DNA from: Klebsiella indica
GTDB taxonomy: Bacteria; Pseudomonadota; Gammaproteobacteria; Enterobacterales; Enterobacteriaceae
Direction of reading: 5' to 3'
Assembly: GCF_005860775.1 (NCBI RefSeq)
Contig: NZ_VCHQ01000007.1
Location: 150,312 to 214,311 of the forward strand
Length of the DNA stretch: 64,000 nt
Positions 9,152-18,519 of this stretch are shown here, piece by piece. Position 1 is the first letter of the stretch; each line of letters opens with the position of its first letter. The notes under the pieces were generated by a model. It was not told the origin of the DNA, made no database searches, and saw only the letters and a program-made list of their open reading frames with translations. A program made the position numbers and the translations under genes.

Positions 9152-10090
9152 TTAATTAAAGGGTTGTAAGTCGACGCGCGCCATCATCGCGGCCAACTGG
9201 GTACGATCGGTAATACCAACATTACTCTGACTCACCGCCAGTGCGGCAACGGCCGTTGCCAGACGCAACGTATGTTCGCTGGATTCGCGCATCAGCAGAC
9301 CGTATATCAGGCCGCCAACCATCGAATCACCTGCGCCAACGGTGCTAACCACATCAACTGAAGGCGGTCTGGCTATCCACTCCCCGGATGCGTTAACCCA
9401 CAGCGCGCCTTCTTCGCCAAGGGAGATAACCACGTGAGCAATCCCCTGCTCACGCAGAGCATGAGCGGCGTCAATCACATCTTTCATTTCGGGTAACTTA
9501 CGGCCCGCCCAGATTTCCAGTTCGCGGCGGTTAGGTTTCACCAGCCATGGCGCCGCTTTCAGACCGGCAACCAGCGCTTCACGGCTACTGTCAAAAATAA
9601 TGCACGGACACTGGCTACGCAGACGCGTCATCCAGTCAGTAAAGGCCTCCGGGCTCACGCCAGACGGTAAGCTGCCGCTTACACACACCATATCGAACTG
9701 ACCCAGCCAGCTCAGGGAATCGTTAACAAAACGCTCCCAGTCGCCAGGAGTCACTTCAAAGCCGGAGAAGTTGAAGTCGGTCACTTCGCCGTCTTTTTCC
9801 GTCAGTTTGACGTTAATACGAGTACGCCCCTGAACAACCTGAAAACGGTTAGCGATCCCCAGTTCACTGAACAGTTGCTGAAAACCATCCTGATTGTCTT
9901 TGCCGAGAAAACCGCCAACGGTGACATCAATACCGAGATCTTTCAGCACTTTTGCAACGTTGATACCCTTCCCGGCTGCATGTAAACCCGTGGTACGAAC
10001 AAGGTTGACCTCACCACGCTCAATATCCGGGGTAAACCCCACCAGATCATAGGCCGGGTTTAAGGTAATCGTTGCGACACGTCTGCTCAT
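9152..10090 (-). CDS. fruK: 1-phosphofructokinase FruK
   Basis: Phosphorylates fructose 1-phosphate to fructose 1,6-bisphosphate. 312 residues from the ATG at 10090; an open frame extends 24 codons further upstream, but those codons lie inside fruB and MSRRVATITLNPAYDLVGF matches known FruK N-termini. PfkB-family motif TVGAGDSMVGGL, containing the catalytic Asp, is near residue 255. The start lies one base after the fruB stop, indicating translational coupling. Confidence 0.96.
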   Translation of the reverse strand: MSRRVATITLNPAYDLVGFTPDIERGEVNLVRTTGLHAAGKGINVAKVLKDLGIDVTVGGFLGKDNQDGFQQLFSELGIANRFQVVQGRTRINVKLTEKDGEVTDFNFSGFEVTPGDWERFVNDSLSWLGQFDMVCVSGSLPSGVSPEAFTDWMTRLRSQCPCIIFDSSREALVAGLKAAPWLVKPNRRELEIWAGRKLPEMKDVIDAAHALREQGIAHVVISLGEEGALWVNASGEWIARPPSVDVVSTVGAGDSMVGGLIYGLLMRESSEHTLRLATAVAALAVSQSNVGITDRTQLAAMMARVDLQPFN

Positions 10091-10091
10091 G

Positions 10092-11222
10092 TTATGCGCC
10101 CTCTCCAAGACCTGCGGCGATAGCCTCACCAATCGCATCCAGCGCCTGTTGCGCATCATCACCCTGCGCGGTAAAGCGTAAGCGGTGACCTTTCTTCACC
10201 CCCAGCGCCACAACTTTCATCAGGCTGCGGCCATTTGCCGGTTTACCCGAACCATCAAGGTTGGTAACGGTAATGTCGCTGGAGAATTGTTTAATGGTAT
10301 TCACCAGCATGGTGCCCGGACGCGCATGCAATCCATGCTCATTGCGAATGACGTATTCAGCGCTAAGAACATCTTCAGCAACCGCGTCGTCGCTGGTCAG
10401 CAACGCCAGCAACGTGGCGGCATCAGCCTTCAGCAAACGGTCAGCTTTTTTGTCGAGCAGCAAATTGCTCAGACGATTAAGCACTGCGGTCGGCTGCTCA
10501 TCGGCCATTGCCACGGTGATCAACAGGGAAACCGGCTCTTCATCGCAGGTAAACGCGTTCGCAGCGCGGCTGACGGCAATGGCGCTACGCAGGTTGCCTT
10601 CGCTACAGTCGTTCAGCCAGACGCCCTGGCCGAGGTTCAGCGGCTTCTCGTTAATCGTGCGGCTAACAAAGGCAGCATCCACCGCACCGCTCTCTTTCAG
10701 ACGCGCGGCATTCAGCGCCTGCAGGGTCAGCAAATCGTTGGCGACAACATCCAGAACGAGGGTATCGTTATCCAGCTTCAGCACGTCGCTTTGCTTTTCC
10801 CCCATCAGCAGGGCGCGCAGCTCTTCAGCCGTGGTGGCGGCCTTAAGCTGTTCAGCAATTGAGTCGTCGCTCAGCACATGGGTCAGCTGACGCAGCAGGC
10901 CCAGATGTTCATCCGAGCTGGCGGCAATACCGATGGCGACATAAGCGATCTGCCCTTCGCCCCAGCTCACGCCCTGCGGGAACTGATAAACCTGAACGCC
11001 GGTTTTCAGCACCTGATCGCGGGTATCGGTGGTACCGTGCGGAATCGCAATACCGTTACCCAGGAAAGTGGACGTTTGCTGCTCGCGAGCCAGCATGCCG
11101 TTGACGTAGCCTTCAGCCACATTGCCCGCGCTGATCAGCGCGGAAGCAACCTGACGGATAGCCTCTTCTTTATTGCCGGCCTGCTGGCCGGGATGAATAT
11201 CCTTCACAGATAACTGGAACAT
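10092..11222 (-). CDS. fruB: PTS fructose diphosphoryl transfer protein FruB (EIIA-FPr)
   Basis: 376-residue fusion of a fructose EIIA domain (active His62 in [12 protein letters not shown]), a central modulator region, and a C-terminal HPr-like FPr domain ([10 protein letters not shown], active His near residue 299). It passes phosphate from enzyme I to FruA. First gene of the fruBKA operon; two Cra operators lie 20-100 bases upstream. Confidence 0.97.
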   Translation of the reverse strand: MFQLSVKDIHPGQQAGNKEEAIRQVASALISAGNVAEGYVNGMLAREQQTSTFLGNGIAIPHGTTDTRDQVLKTGVQVYQFPQGVSWGEGQIAYVAIGIAASSDEHLGLLRQLTHVLSDDSIAEQLKAATTAEELRALLMGEKQSDVLKLDNDTLVLDVVANDLLTLQALNAARLKESGAVDAAFVSRTINEKPLNLGQGVWLNDCSEGNLRSAIAVSRAANAFTCDEEPVSLLITVAMADEQPTAVLNRLSNLLLDKKADRLLKADAATLLALLTSDDAVAEDVLSAEYVIRNEHGLHARPGTMLVNTIKQFSSDITVTNLDGSGKPANGRSLMKVVALGVKKGHRLRFTAQGDDAQQALDAIGEAIAAGLGEGA

Positions 11223-11243
11223 GGTTCTCCTCTCTTGCCGAAT

Positions 11244-11255
11244 TGAATCGTTTCA
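11244..11255. promoter_or_regulatory. Cra (FruR) operator, proximal
   Basis: TGAATCGTTTCA matches the Cra consensus TGAATCGATTCA at all but one position and lies 22 bases before the fruB start codon. Fructose 1-phosphate relieves Cra repression of this operon in E. coli. Confidence 0.85.
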
Positions 11256-11309
11256 GCTTATTTGGGAAAAAAGGCGTCACCTGCAGGCGGAATAAACCGA
11301 GAATGACGC

Positions 11310-11321
11310 TGAAACGTTTCA
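11310..11321. promoter_or_regulatory. Cra (FruR) operator, distal
   Basis: Perfect palindrome TGAAACGTTTCA, a canonical Cra site. Together with the proximal site it reproduces the two-operator layout of E. coli fruBKA. It lies in the 330-bp divergent gap between fruB and setB (11223-11552), in which I see no gene. Confidence 0.88.
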
Positions 11322-11552
11322 AGAATTTTGTACCTTTCGTCATCACCACGCAAGGAAAGTTAGCTGGCGGATAACAGAAGTTAGAGGTACAGCACATTTT
11401 TGCTGACGCGCAGGTGGCGAGACGGTCATATTTCAGCTTTTTGCTGAAGCTTGAATTTTGAAACGTCTTTTTAATTTATTCGTGCCTTGCCACTATTCAT
11501 TTTCTGACTGACGGCGTAAACTCCGCGACACCTGAAACCAACGAAAACCGAT

Positions 11553-12734
11553 ATGCAACACAGTAGCGCCGCCCTCCCCAGACACGGGTTTGATTTGACC
11601 TCTTCCGCCTTCCTGCTCGTTGCCTTCCTGACGGGCATCGCCGGGGCGTTGCAAACACCTACTCTGAGCCTGTTTCTGACCAATGAAGTCCATGTCAGGC
11701 CAGCCATGGTCGGCTTCTTTTTTACCGGCAGCGCGGTAATCGGTATTCTGGTAAGCCAGTTTCTCGCCGGACGTTCGGATCGCAAAGGCGATCGTAAACA
11801 GCTTATTGTTTTCTGTTGCCTGTTAGGCGTGCTGGCCTGCCTGTTATTTGCCTGGAACCGTAACTACTTTATTCTGCTGTTTGTCGGCGTATTCCTCAGT
11901 AGCTTCGGTTCGACCGCGAACCCACAGATGTTCGCCCTCGCCCGTGAACACGCGGATAAAACCGGCCGGGAAGCGGTCATGTTCAGTTCGATTTTACGCG
12001 CTCAGGTATCGCTCGCGTGGGTGATCGGCCCGCCGCTGGCCTACGCGCTGGCGATGGGTTTCGGCTTTACGGTGATGTATCTCAGCGCGGCAATCGCCTT
12101 CGTGATCTGCGGCGCGATAGTCTGGTGCTTCCTCCCCAGCATGCGCAAAGAGCCGAAGGTCGCCACCGGTCACCTGGAAGCGCCGCGAACTAACCGTCGC
12201 GATGCGCTATTACTGTTTGTTATCTGTACGTTGATGTGGGGAAATAACAGCCTGTACATCATTAATATGCCGCTGTTCATTATTGATGAGCTGCATTTGC
12301 CGGAAAAACTGGCTGGTTTGATGATGGGAACCGCTGCCGGACTGGAAATTCCTGTCATGCTGATTGCGGGTTACTATGCCAGACGCTTTGGCAAACGTTT
12401 CCTGATGCGCGTATCGGCTGTGGCGGGGGTGCTGTTTTATAGCGGAATGCTCACCGCGCATACCCCTGGGCTACTGCTGGCCTTGCAGATGCTCAACGCG
12501 ATATTTATCGGGATTCTGGCCGGGATTGGCATGCTCTATTTCCAGGATCTGATGCCCGGGCAGGCCGGCGCGGCAACGACCCTCTATACGAACACCACTC
12601 GCGTCGGCTGGATTATCGCCGGTTCGCTGGCGGGCGTGGTGGCGGAAATCTGGAGCTACCATACCGTATTCTGGATCGCCCTGGCGCTGGGCATCATCAC
12701 GCAGGTCTGCCTGTGGCGTATTAAAGATGTATAA
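11553..12734 (+). CDS. setB: Sugar efflux transporter SetB
   Basis: 393-residue major facilitator superfamily exporter of glucosides/lactose-type sugars, about 12 hydrophobic segments. The loop 2-3 MFS motif region reads GRSDRKGDRK near residue 73. The N-terminus (FDLTSSAFLLVAFLTGIAGA) and the C-terminal RIKDV match E. coli SetB, and length is identical. Divergent from fruB, sharing a control region with Cra sites. Confidence 0.93.
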   Translation: MQHSSAALPRHGFDLTSSAFLLVAFLTGIAGALQTPTLSLFLTNEVHVRPAMVGFFFTGSAVIGILVSQFLAGRSDRKGDRKQLIVFCCLLGVLACLLFAWNRNYFILLFVGVFLSSFGSTANPQMFALAREHADKTGREAVMFSSILRAQVSLAWVIGPPLAYALAMGFGFTVMYLSAAIAFVICGAIVWCFLPSMRKEPKVATGHLEAPRTNRRDALLLFVICTLMWGNNSLYIINMPLFIIDELHLPEKLAGLMMGTAAGLEIPVMLIAGYYARRFGKRFLMRVSAVAGVLFYSGMLTAHTPGLLLALQMLNAIFIGILAGIGMLYFQDLMPGQAGAATTLYTNTTRVGWIIAGSLAGVVAEIWSYHTVFWIALALGIITQVCLWRIKDV

Positions 12735-12766
12735 GGCGCGATAGCGGAACGCTGCGGCGCATGGCA

Positions 12767-13021
12767 TCACGTTGAAGTGAGTTGTTCGAGATGAAGAAGC
12801 CAGCTCATCGCTTCATCGCGCGTCGTGGCGCACATTTCCACTTCTGGCCGCAGGCTGGCACAAACTTTAGGCCTTAACGGCGAGCCAAAAATATTACACC
12901 GGTTGTTCTCCGATAGCTGTATACAGCGGGTATTCGCCGGCTTGCCCTGCGGCATACCGGGGATGGGGCTGGAGATAGAAGGCGCGATACAACACGCCCC
13001 ACAGCCAGGGCGGCATTCCAT
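12767..13021 (-). CDS. yeiW: YkgJ-family cysteine cluster protein YeiW
   Basis: 84-residue small protein with an N-terminal C-x3-C-x2-CC pattern (Cys3, 7, 10, 11) plus later Cys33, 42, 54 and 64. This is typical of the UPF0153/YkgJ putative metal- or Fe-S-binding family, whose role is unknown. Convergent with setB; order setB-yeiW-yeiP matches E. coli. Confidence 0.85.
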   Translation of the reverse strand: MECRPGCGACCIAPSISSPIPGMPQGKPANTRCIQLSENNRCNIFGSPLRPKVCASLRPEVEMCATTRDEAMSWLLHLEQLTST

Positions 13022-13169
13022 AATCGACTCTTCCGCTAACGTTTTTGGCGACCCAGCCTAAACGTTTTCCCTGAAGATAGCAAAACAGACGAATTCCGCT
13101 TGCCTGAAAGGCCCGGCGCGAGTAGTTTTACGCGATATTTTCGACCCTTTATGTGACAGGATTACCGCA

Positions 13170-13742
13170 ATGCCAAGAGCGAATGAAATTAAAAAAGGTA
13201 TGGTGCTGAATTACAACGGCAAACTGCTGATTGTTAAAAATATTGATATTCAGTCACCGAGCGCCCGTGGCGCAGCGACGCTGTACAAAATGCGTTTCTC
13301 GGATGTCCGCACCGGCCTGAAAGTCGAAGAGCGCTTTAAAGGCGATGATATTGTCGATACGGTCACCCTGACTCGCCGCTCCGTTGACTTCTCCTATATC
13401 GACGGCAACGAATACGTATTCATGGATAAAGAAGATTACACTCCCTATACCTTCACCAAAGAGCAAATCGAAGAAGAACTGCTGTATATGCCGGAAGGCG
13501 GCATGCCGGATATACAGGTTCTGACCTGGGACGGCCAGTTGTTGGCGCTGGAGCTGCCGCAGACGGTTGATCTGGAAATCGTTGACACGGCGCCGGGTAT
13601 TAAAGGCGCATCCGCAAGTGCCCGTAACAAACCGGCGACCCTGAGCACCGGTCTGGTGGTTCAGGTGCCTGAATATCTGAGCGCAGGCGAGCGTATTCGG
13701 ATTCATATTGAAGAGAGCCGTTATATGGGGCGTGCGGACTAA
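13170..13742 (+). CDS. yeiP: Elongation factor P-like protein YeiP (EfpL)
   Basis: 190-residue EF-P paralog: N-terminal KOW-like domain followed by two OB domains. The loop that in EF-P carries the modified lysine here reads [10 protein letters not shown] with Arg33 at the tip, the hallmark of the YeiP/EfpL subgroup. Recent work describes EfpL as relieving ribosome stalling at proline-containing motifs, and acylation may regulate it. Length equals the E. coli protein. Confidence 0.95.
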   Translation: MPRANEIKKGMVLNYNGKLLIVKNIDIQSPSARGAATLYKMRFSDVRTGLKVEERFKGDDIVDTVTLTRRSVDFSYIDGNEYVFMDKEDYTPYTFTKEQIEEELLYMPEGGMPDIQVLTWDGQLLALELPQTVDLEIVDTAPGIKGASASARNKPATLSTGLVVQVPEYLSAGERIRIHIEESRYMGRAD

Positions 13743-13785
13743 GCCCGGCGGCTTTTGCAGTGGATTTACGCAGAATGTAAAACAC

Positions 13786-13817
13786 GCATGCGGGGCGTTT
13801 TTGCGCGCCCCACATGC
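13786..13817 (+). terminator. Hairpin after yeiP
   Basis: GCATG and GGGGCG (13786-13797) pair with CGCCCC and CATGC (13806-13817) with one mismatch, 44 bases after the yeiP stop. The T residues are in the loop rather than behind the stem, so it may be a processing or bidirectional structure rather than a classical terminator. Confidence 0.4.
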
Positions 13818-13937
13818 GGTTAATCGGCAATTGTCTGGAAGCTGAAGGTCATCCATAACATCCCCTCTAATGCTGATCGGTTCAGCGAGTCATCGACGTT
13901 CTCTTCTGCTTTTTTATTCAACGGTAATCGCTTTTTC

Positions 13938-14500
13938 GGTGGTTTTAGCGAACGGCCTGATGGAGTGACAGGACTGACGGTATCGTCGGTTTTTTATGAC
14001 CTACAGCGCCGGGAGAGTAACAGATTGGTTGTTGGCTCACCGCAAGGGGGTTGGGCGCATCAGGGAAACCTGGCGGGAACGCAGGCGCACATCCAGGACT
14101 GGCCGCCAGGACGGCGGCCAGAGGGCGGGTCGAGACAGGGACAAAATTGCCGGGAGCAATTTTGAACAGCGCTTGCGCTGGCCCTGGAAGGGCGAGTCCC
14201 AGGGATGGGACGAGTAATCACGAGTCCCGCCCGGTCCGCCAGATGAAGCCGGAGTGGAGCGGACCGCGCAGCGGCAGGTTTTCAGCGCAATGCCGGGGGT
14301 CATGGGGGCGAGCGAAACGCCCCCATGCCGTTCACAGGCTGCAGGGACGGCATATATCTTCGTACTGACGGTGAACGGAACAGTCCACTGAATCACATGG
14401 GGGAAGTAAAAATGCGCCATGTTCGCTAAAACCACCATTTAACGGAACCGCTCAGCCTGCCATAAACGCGGCTGACCGCCCCTTAACTGATCGCATTAAC
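13938..14500 (-). repeat. Multi-hairpin dispersed repeat, copy 1
   Basis: Member of a repeat family also found near 28.3, 37.7 and 47.4 kb; this copy is inverted relative to the last two. Its outer limits carry a 16-bp inverted pair: GGTGGTTTTAGCGAAC at 13938-13953 and the reverse complement at 14421-14436. Beyond the right one runs the same arm seen as terminal inverted repeat in copy 2 (to about 14500). Inside are several perfect hairpins: one at 14301-14327, plus TCCCA/TGGGA, GCCCT/AGGGC and AGCGC/GCGCT stems. It occupies the gap between convergent yeiP and uxuA. Open frames through it have no protein-like features. Confidence 0.75.
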
Positions 14501-14512
14501 CCACACCCGGCA

Positions 14513-15703
14513 CTACAGCAGCTCAGGATACTTCGTCATCTTCAGCGCCAGCTCAACGCCACGAACCTCCGCCATTCCCTTTAAACGCCCAATCGCCGAA
14601 TAGCCCGGATTGGTTTTCTTCCGCAGATCGTCCAGCATTTGATGACCATGATCCGGACGGAATGGAATCGGACGCAAATCGCCCGCACGCTTGCGGCGCA
14701 ATTCTTCACACAGAATCGCATTCACTACCGCCACCATATTCACATCCCCGTCCAGGTGCGCGGCTTCATGAAACGTGAGCGGATTAGCTTCCCGACAGGT
14801 TGAACGCAAATGGGTGAAGTGGATACGATCGCCAAAGGTTTCAACCATTTTGACCAGATCGTTATCTGCGCGAACGCCGTAAGAACCTGTACACATAGTA
14901 AACCCATTATTAATGCTATCTACCGTCGTTTTCAGCCATTGCATATCTTCAATGGCCGAGACGATGCGCGGCAGACCAAGAATCGGCCGCGGCGGATCGT
15001 CCGGATGAACCGCCAGACGCACGCCAACGTCTTCGCATACCGGAACAATCGCGCGCAGGAAGTACGCCATGTTTTCCCGCAACTGCGCTTTATCAATATT
15101 GTCGTATTCCGCCAGCCGCGCACGGAATTGATCGAGGGTATAACCCTCTTCCGCCCCCGGAAGACCAGCAATAATATTGCGGGTCAGCTTTTCCACTTCC
15201 GCTGCGCTCATCGCGGCGAAACAGGCCTGCGCCTGCCGCCGTTCTTCTTCGCTATAATCCCGCTCCGCGCCCGGACGCTTGAGAATGTGCAGTTCGAAAG
15301 CGGCAAAAGCGATCTGGTCAAAACGCAAAGCTTTAGAACCGTCCGGCAACTGATATTCAAGATCGGTACGTGTCCAGTCGAGGATCGGCATAAAATTGTA
15401 GCAAACGGTATCAATGCCGCAGGCCGCCAGATTGCGGATACTTTGCTGATAGTTGGCGATCCAGACGGCAAACTGCCCGCTATGGGTTTTAATCTCTTCG
15501 TGAACCGGAATACTCTCCACCACTGACCACGTGAGTCCTTTTTCCGCCAGCAGCGCCTGACGCTTTTTGATCTCATCCACCGGCCAGACATGCCCGTTAG
15601 CAATATGATGTAACGCCGTCACGACCCCCGTCGCTCCCGCCTGTCGGACATCATCAAGCGATACCGGATCATTTGGCCCATACCAACGCCAGGTTTGCTC
15701 CAT
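14513..15703 (-). CDS. uxuA: Mannonate dehydratase UxuA
   Basis: 396-residue enzyme converting D-mannonate to 2-keto-3-deoxygluconate in hexuronate catabolism. It matches UxuA over its whole length: N-terminus [31 protein letters not shown] in the middle and the C-terminal [12 protein letters not shown] region with its metal ligands. In E. coli uxuA is in the uxuAB operon elsewhere; here it is divergent from the UxuB-like gene yeiQ. The 204-bp gap carries two UxuR/ExuR-like sites. Confidence 0.95.
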   Translation of the reverse strand: MEQTWRWYGPNDPVSLDDVRQAGATGVVTALHHIANGHVWPVDEIKKRQALLAEKGLTWSVVESIPVHEEIKTHSGQFAVWIANYQQSIRNLAACGIDTVCYNFMPILDWTRTDLEYQLPDGSKALRFDQIAFAAFELHILKRPGAERDYSEEERRQAQACFAAMSAAEVEKLTRNIIAGLPGAEEGYTLDQFRARLAEYDNIDKAQLRENMAYFLRAIVPVCEDVGVRLAVHPDDPPRPILGLPRIVSAIEDMQWLKTTVDSINNGFTMCTGSYGVRADNDLVKMVETFGDRIHFTHLRSTCREANPLTFHEAAHLDGDVNMVAVVNAILCEELRRKRAGDLRPIPFRPDHGHQMLDDLRKKTNPGYSAIGRLKGMAEVRGVELALKMTKYPELL

Positions 15704-15720
15704 CGCGTTCCCCTTAAAAA

Positions 15721-15736
15721 GTTGTTATACCAATAT
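15721..15736. promoter_or_regulatory. UxuR/ExuR-like operator near uxuA
   Basis: GTTGTTATACCAATAT resembles the hexuronate repressor consensus (core TTGGTATACCAA) with a good right half. It lies about 20 bases upstream of the uxuA start. Assigned by similarity to a consensus recalled from memory. Confidence 0.45.
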
Positions 15737-15798
15737 AGTGTTAACCACGTATGACGACTACCATACATGCTTCTCAGCTATAATCAATTTAGACGACA

Positions 15799-15815
15799 GA
15801 ATTGGTTGATCAAGC
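15799..15815. promoter_or_regulatory. Second UxuR/ExuR-like operator
   Basis: GAATTGGTTGATCAAGC has a good left half of the same consensus (AATTGG) and dyad symmetry TTGATCAA. Located centrally in the uxuA-yeiQ divergent region, so it could serve either gene. Confidence 0.4.
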
Positions 15816-15913
15816 TCACATTAAGCGGATAAATACGGCTCACCAATTTCATTTCTTGTCATATAACTTTACACTGCCGGATGTTAATTATCGGTTAATC
15901 AGGTGTATTGAGA

Positions 15914-17380
15914 ATGATGACTATTGCCACAACCACGCTGCCGAACAACGTACAGCTCCCACGCTATGACCGTAGCCAATTATGCTCGCGTATTGTGCAT
16001 TTCGGTTTCGGCGCTTTTCATAGGGCGCACCAGGCGCTACTCACCGATCGGGTGCTTAATGCCAGCGGTGGAGACTGGGGGATTTGCGAAATTAGCCTGT
16101 TCAGCGGCGATCGGTTGATGAGTCAGCTTCGCCAGCAGGATCACCTGTTTACCGTGCTGGAAAAAGGCGCCGCGGGCAATCAGCCGATCGTTGTCGGTGC
16201 CGTGCGTGAATGCCTGAACGCGAAGCTGGATTCACTGGCTGCCATTATTGATAAATTTTGCGAACCGCAGGTTGCCATCGTCTCTTTGACCATCACCGAG
16301 AAGGGTTACTGCATCGATCCCGCCAGCGGTCTGCTGGACATGACGCAACCCCGTATTATTCATGATCTGCAAAACCCCACGCTGCCGCAATCGGTACCCG
16401 GTATTCTGGTCGAAGCGTTGTCCCGTCGCCGCCAACGGGGACTGCCGCCGTTTACTATCCTCTCCTGTGACAACATCCCGAATAATGGACATGTGGTAAA
16501 GAACGCCGTTCTGGGAATGGCCGAAAAACGCGACCCGGAACTCACGCAGTGGATTGCAGAACGCGTCAGTTTTCCCGCTACCATGGTTGACCGCATTGTG
16601 CCTGCCGCCACCGATGCGTCGCTGGCGGAAATTAGCGCGATCCTGGGAGTGGAAGACCCCTGCGCGATCAGCTGCGAGCCTTTTATTCAATGGGTCGTCG
16701 AAGATAACTTCGTTGCCGGTCGTCCGGAATGGGAAAATGCTGGCGTACAGATGACCGATAATGTTCTGCCGTGGGAACAGATGAAGCTGCGGATGCTCAA
16801 TGGCAGTCACTCGTTCCTTGCCTGGCTCGGTTACCTGGCCGGGCATACGCATATTAGCGACTGCATGCAGGACCCGGTTTTCCGCAACGCCGCCTACCGC
16901 CTGATGCTTGATGAACAGGCGCCGACTTTATCTATCAAAGGCGTCGATCTGACGGCCTATGCTGACAGCCTGATCGCGCGCTTCAGCAACCCGGCGCTGA
17001 AGCATCGTACCTGGCAAATCGCCATGGACGGCAGCCAGAAGCTTCCGCAGCGTATGCTTGATGGTATTCGCGTCCATCTTGACCGTGGCAGCGCCTGGCC
17101 GCTACTGGCGCTCGGCGTCGCTGGCTGGATGCGCTACGTCAGCGGTACTGACGATGCCGGAAACGCGATTGATATCCGCGATCCGCTGGCCGATAAGTTA
17201 CACACTTGCGTTTCCGGCAGTAACGACCAACAGCGCGTGGCCGCCCTGCTCTCGCTGACCGAGATCTTTGGCCATGACCTGCCGCAGAATCCACAGCTTG
17301 TTGCCCAAATCACCGCCGCATGGCAGCAACTTACGAGATCAGGCGCCCGCCAGGCGATTGCCGCCACACTGGATTGTTAA
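15914..17380 (+). CDS. yeiQ: Mannitol dehydrogenase family oxidoreductase YeiQ (fructuronate reductase-like)
   Basis: 488-residue NAD-dependent dehydrogenase of the long-chain mannitol dehydrogenase family. It is closest to E. coli YeiQ and related to UxuB, which interconverts fructuronate and mannonate. The N-terminus contains the nucleotide-binding segment RIVHFGFGAFHRAHQA; the family's catalytic Lys/Asn/His region is MKLRMLNGSHSF near residue 300. I start at the first ATG (15914; a second ATG follows); a TTG two codons upstream is less likely. Pairing with uxuA suggests it works on mannonate/fructuronate here. Confidence 0.92.
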   Translation: MMTIATTTLPNNVQLPRYDRSQLCSRIVHFGFGAFHRAHQALLTDRVLNASGGDWGICEISLFSGDRLMSQLRQQDHLFTVLEKGAAGNQPIVVGAVRECLNAKLDSLAAIIDKFCEPQVAIVSLTITEKGYCIDPASGLLDMTQPRIIHDLQNPTLPQSVPGILVEALSRRRQRGLPPFTILSCDNIPNNGHVVKNAVLGMAEKRDPELTQWIAERVSFPATMVDRIVPAATDASLAEISAILGVEDPCAISCEPFIQWVVEDNFVAGRPEWENAGVQMTDNVLPWEQMKLRMLNGSHSFLAWLGYLAGHTHISDCMQDPVFRNAAYRLMLDEQAPTLSIKGVDLTAYADSLIARFSNPALKHRTWQIAMDGSQKLPQRMLDGIRVHLDRGSAWPLLALGVAGWMRYVSGTDDAGNAIDIRDPLADKLHTCVSGSNDQQRVAALLSLTEIFGHDLPQNPQLVAQITAAWQQLTRSGARQAIAATLDC

Positions 17381-17499
17381 CAATTTCTGCCTTTTAGCGG
17401 GCAGCTTACTTTTCTGTCCGCCGTAAGACTTCTCTTTTTTCCTTTTTTTCGTCAGGATAGTCTTAACTGTTACAACATTACATGTATCCTGGAGAAAAA

Positions 17500-18477
17500 G
17501 TGACCAAAACAAACTTGATCACGGGGTTTCTCGGCAGCGGCAAGACGACCTTGATCCTGCATCTGCTGGCTCACAAGCCCGCGGATGAAAAATGGGCTGT
17601 GCTGGTCAACGAGTTTGGCGAAGTCGGCATTGATGGCGCGCTGCTGGCCGAGAGCGGCGCCTTACTCAAAGAGATCCCCGGCGGCTGCATGTGCTGTGTT
17701 AACGGTCTGCCAATGCAGGTTGGTCTCAATACGCTGTTACGTCAGAACACGCCGGACCGTCTTCTGATTGAGCCGACCGGACTTGCCCATCCCAGGCAGC
17801 TCCTCGATATTCTGACCGCTGAAGTATACGCGCCGTGGATTGACCTGCGTGCCACCTTATGCGTACTGGACCCGCGTCAATTGCTGGATGAAAAAATCGT
17901 GACCAACGAAAACTTTCGCGATCAGTTGGCTGCCGCTGATGTCATTGTCAGTAATAAAGCCGACCGTTCGACTGACGAAAGTCAGCGGGCGTTTACGACG
18001 TGGTGGCAGGCCTGTGCCGGAGAGCGCCAGTATGTCAGCGCAACGCAGGGCGATATCGACCCAACGTGGCTTGATTTACCGCGTCGCAATATCGCGCCAC
18101 TCCCTGAAAGCGCAGAGCACATCCACAACCACGGGCAGAAAAAAGGTCTCGCGGCGCTTAGCCTCCCGGCACATCAGCGCTGGCGCCGTTGCCTCAATAG
18201 CGGCCAGGGCTATCACTCCTGCGGCTGGATTTTCGATGCCGGAACCCTCTTCGACACCGTTGGTCTGCTCGAATGGGCGCGACTGGCCCCGGTCGGGCGG
18301 GTGAAAGGCGTGATGCGTATTGCTGAAGGACTGGTGCGCATTAACCGACAGCAGCACGATCTGCATATTGAGACACAAAACGTCGCTCCGCCGGATAGTC
18401 GTATTGAGCTGATTACGGATACCGATACGGACTGGAACGCGCTGCAGGCCTCTTTGTTGAAGCTTCGTTTAAGTTAA
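17500..18477 (+). CDS. yeiR: Zinc-binding GTPase YeiR (G3E/COG0523 family)
   Basis: P-loop GTPase of the CobW/G3E family; E. coli YeiR binds zinc and hydrolyses GTP, probably in metal handling. Visible motifs: Walker A GFLGSGKTT at residues 9-17, the metal-binding CxCC in GGCMCCV near residue 64, and NKxD (SNKADR). I choose GTG 17500, which follows CCTGGAG with proper spacing and gives the known start V/M-TKTNLITGF. An in-frame ATG six codons upstream overlaps that ribosome binding site. Confidence 0.92.
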   Translation: MTKTNLITGFLGSGKTTLILHLLAHKPADEKWAVLVNEFGEVGIDGALLAESGALLKEIPGGCMCCVNGLPMQVGLNTLLRQNTPDRLLIEPTGLAHPRQLLDILTAEVYAPWIDLRATLCVLDPRQLLDEKIVTNENFRDQLAAADVIVSNKADRSTDESQRAFTTWWQACAGERQYVSATQGDIDPTWLDLPRRNIAPLPESAEHIHNHGQKKGLAALSLPAHQRWRRCLNSGQGYHSCGWIFDAGTLFDTVGLLEWARLAPVGRVKGVMRIAEGLVRINRQQHDLHIETQNVAPPDSRIELITDTDTDWNALQASLLKLRLS

Positions 18478-18519
18478 GGCGGCTATGGTTGCCATCGTTT
18501 TATACAATACGCGACAGTT

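Noticed and set aside
14037..14438. Open frames of 100-150 codons through the repeat copies (also 37832-38125 and 47396-47870)
   Set aside because: They are Arg/Pro/Gly/Ala-rich, overlap on both strands and follow palindromic DNA. The paired changes preserve folding rather than amino acids, so they are not genes.
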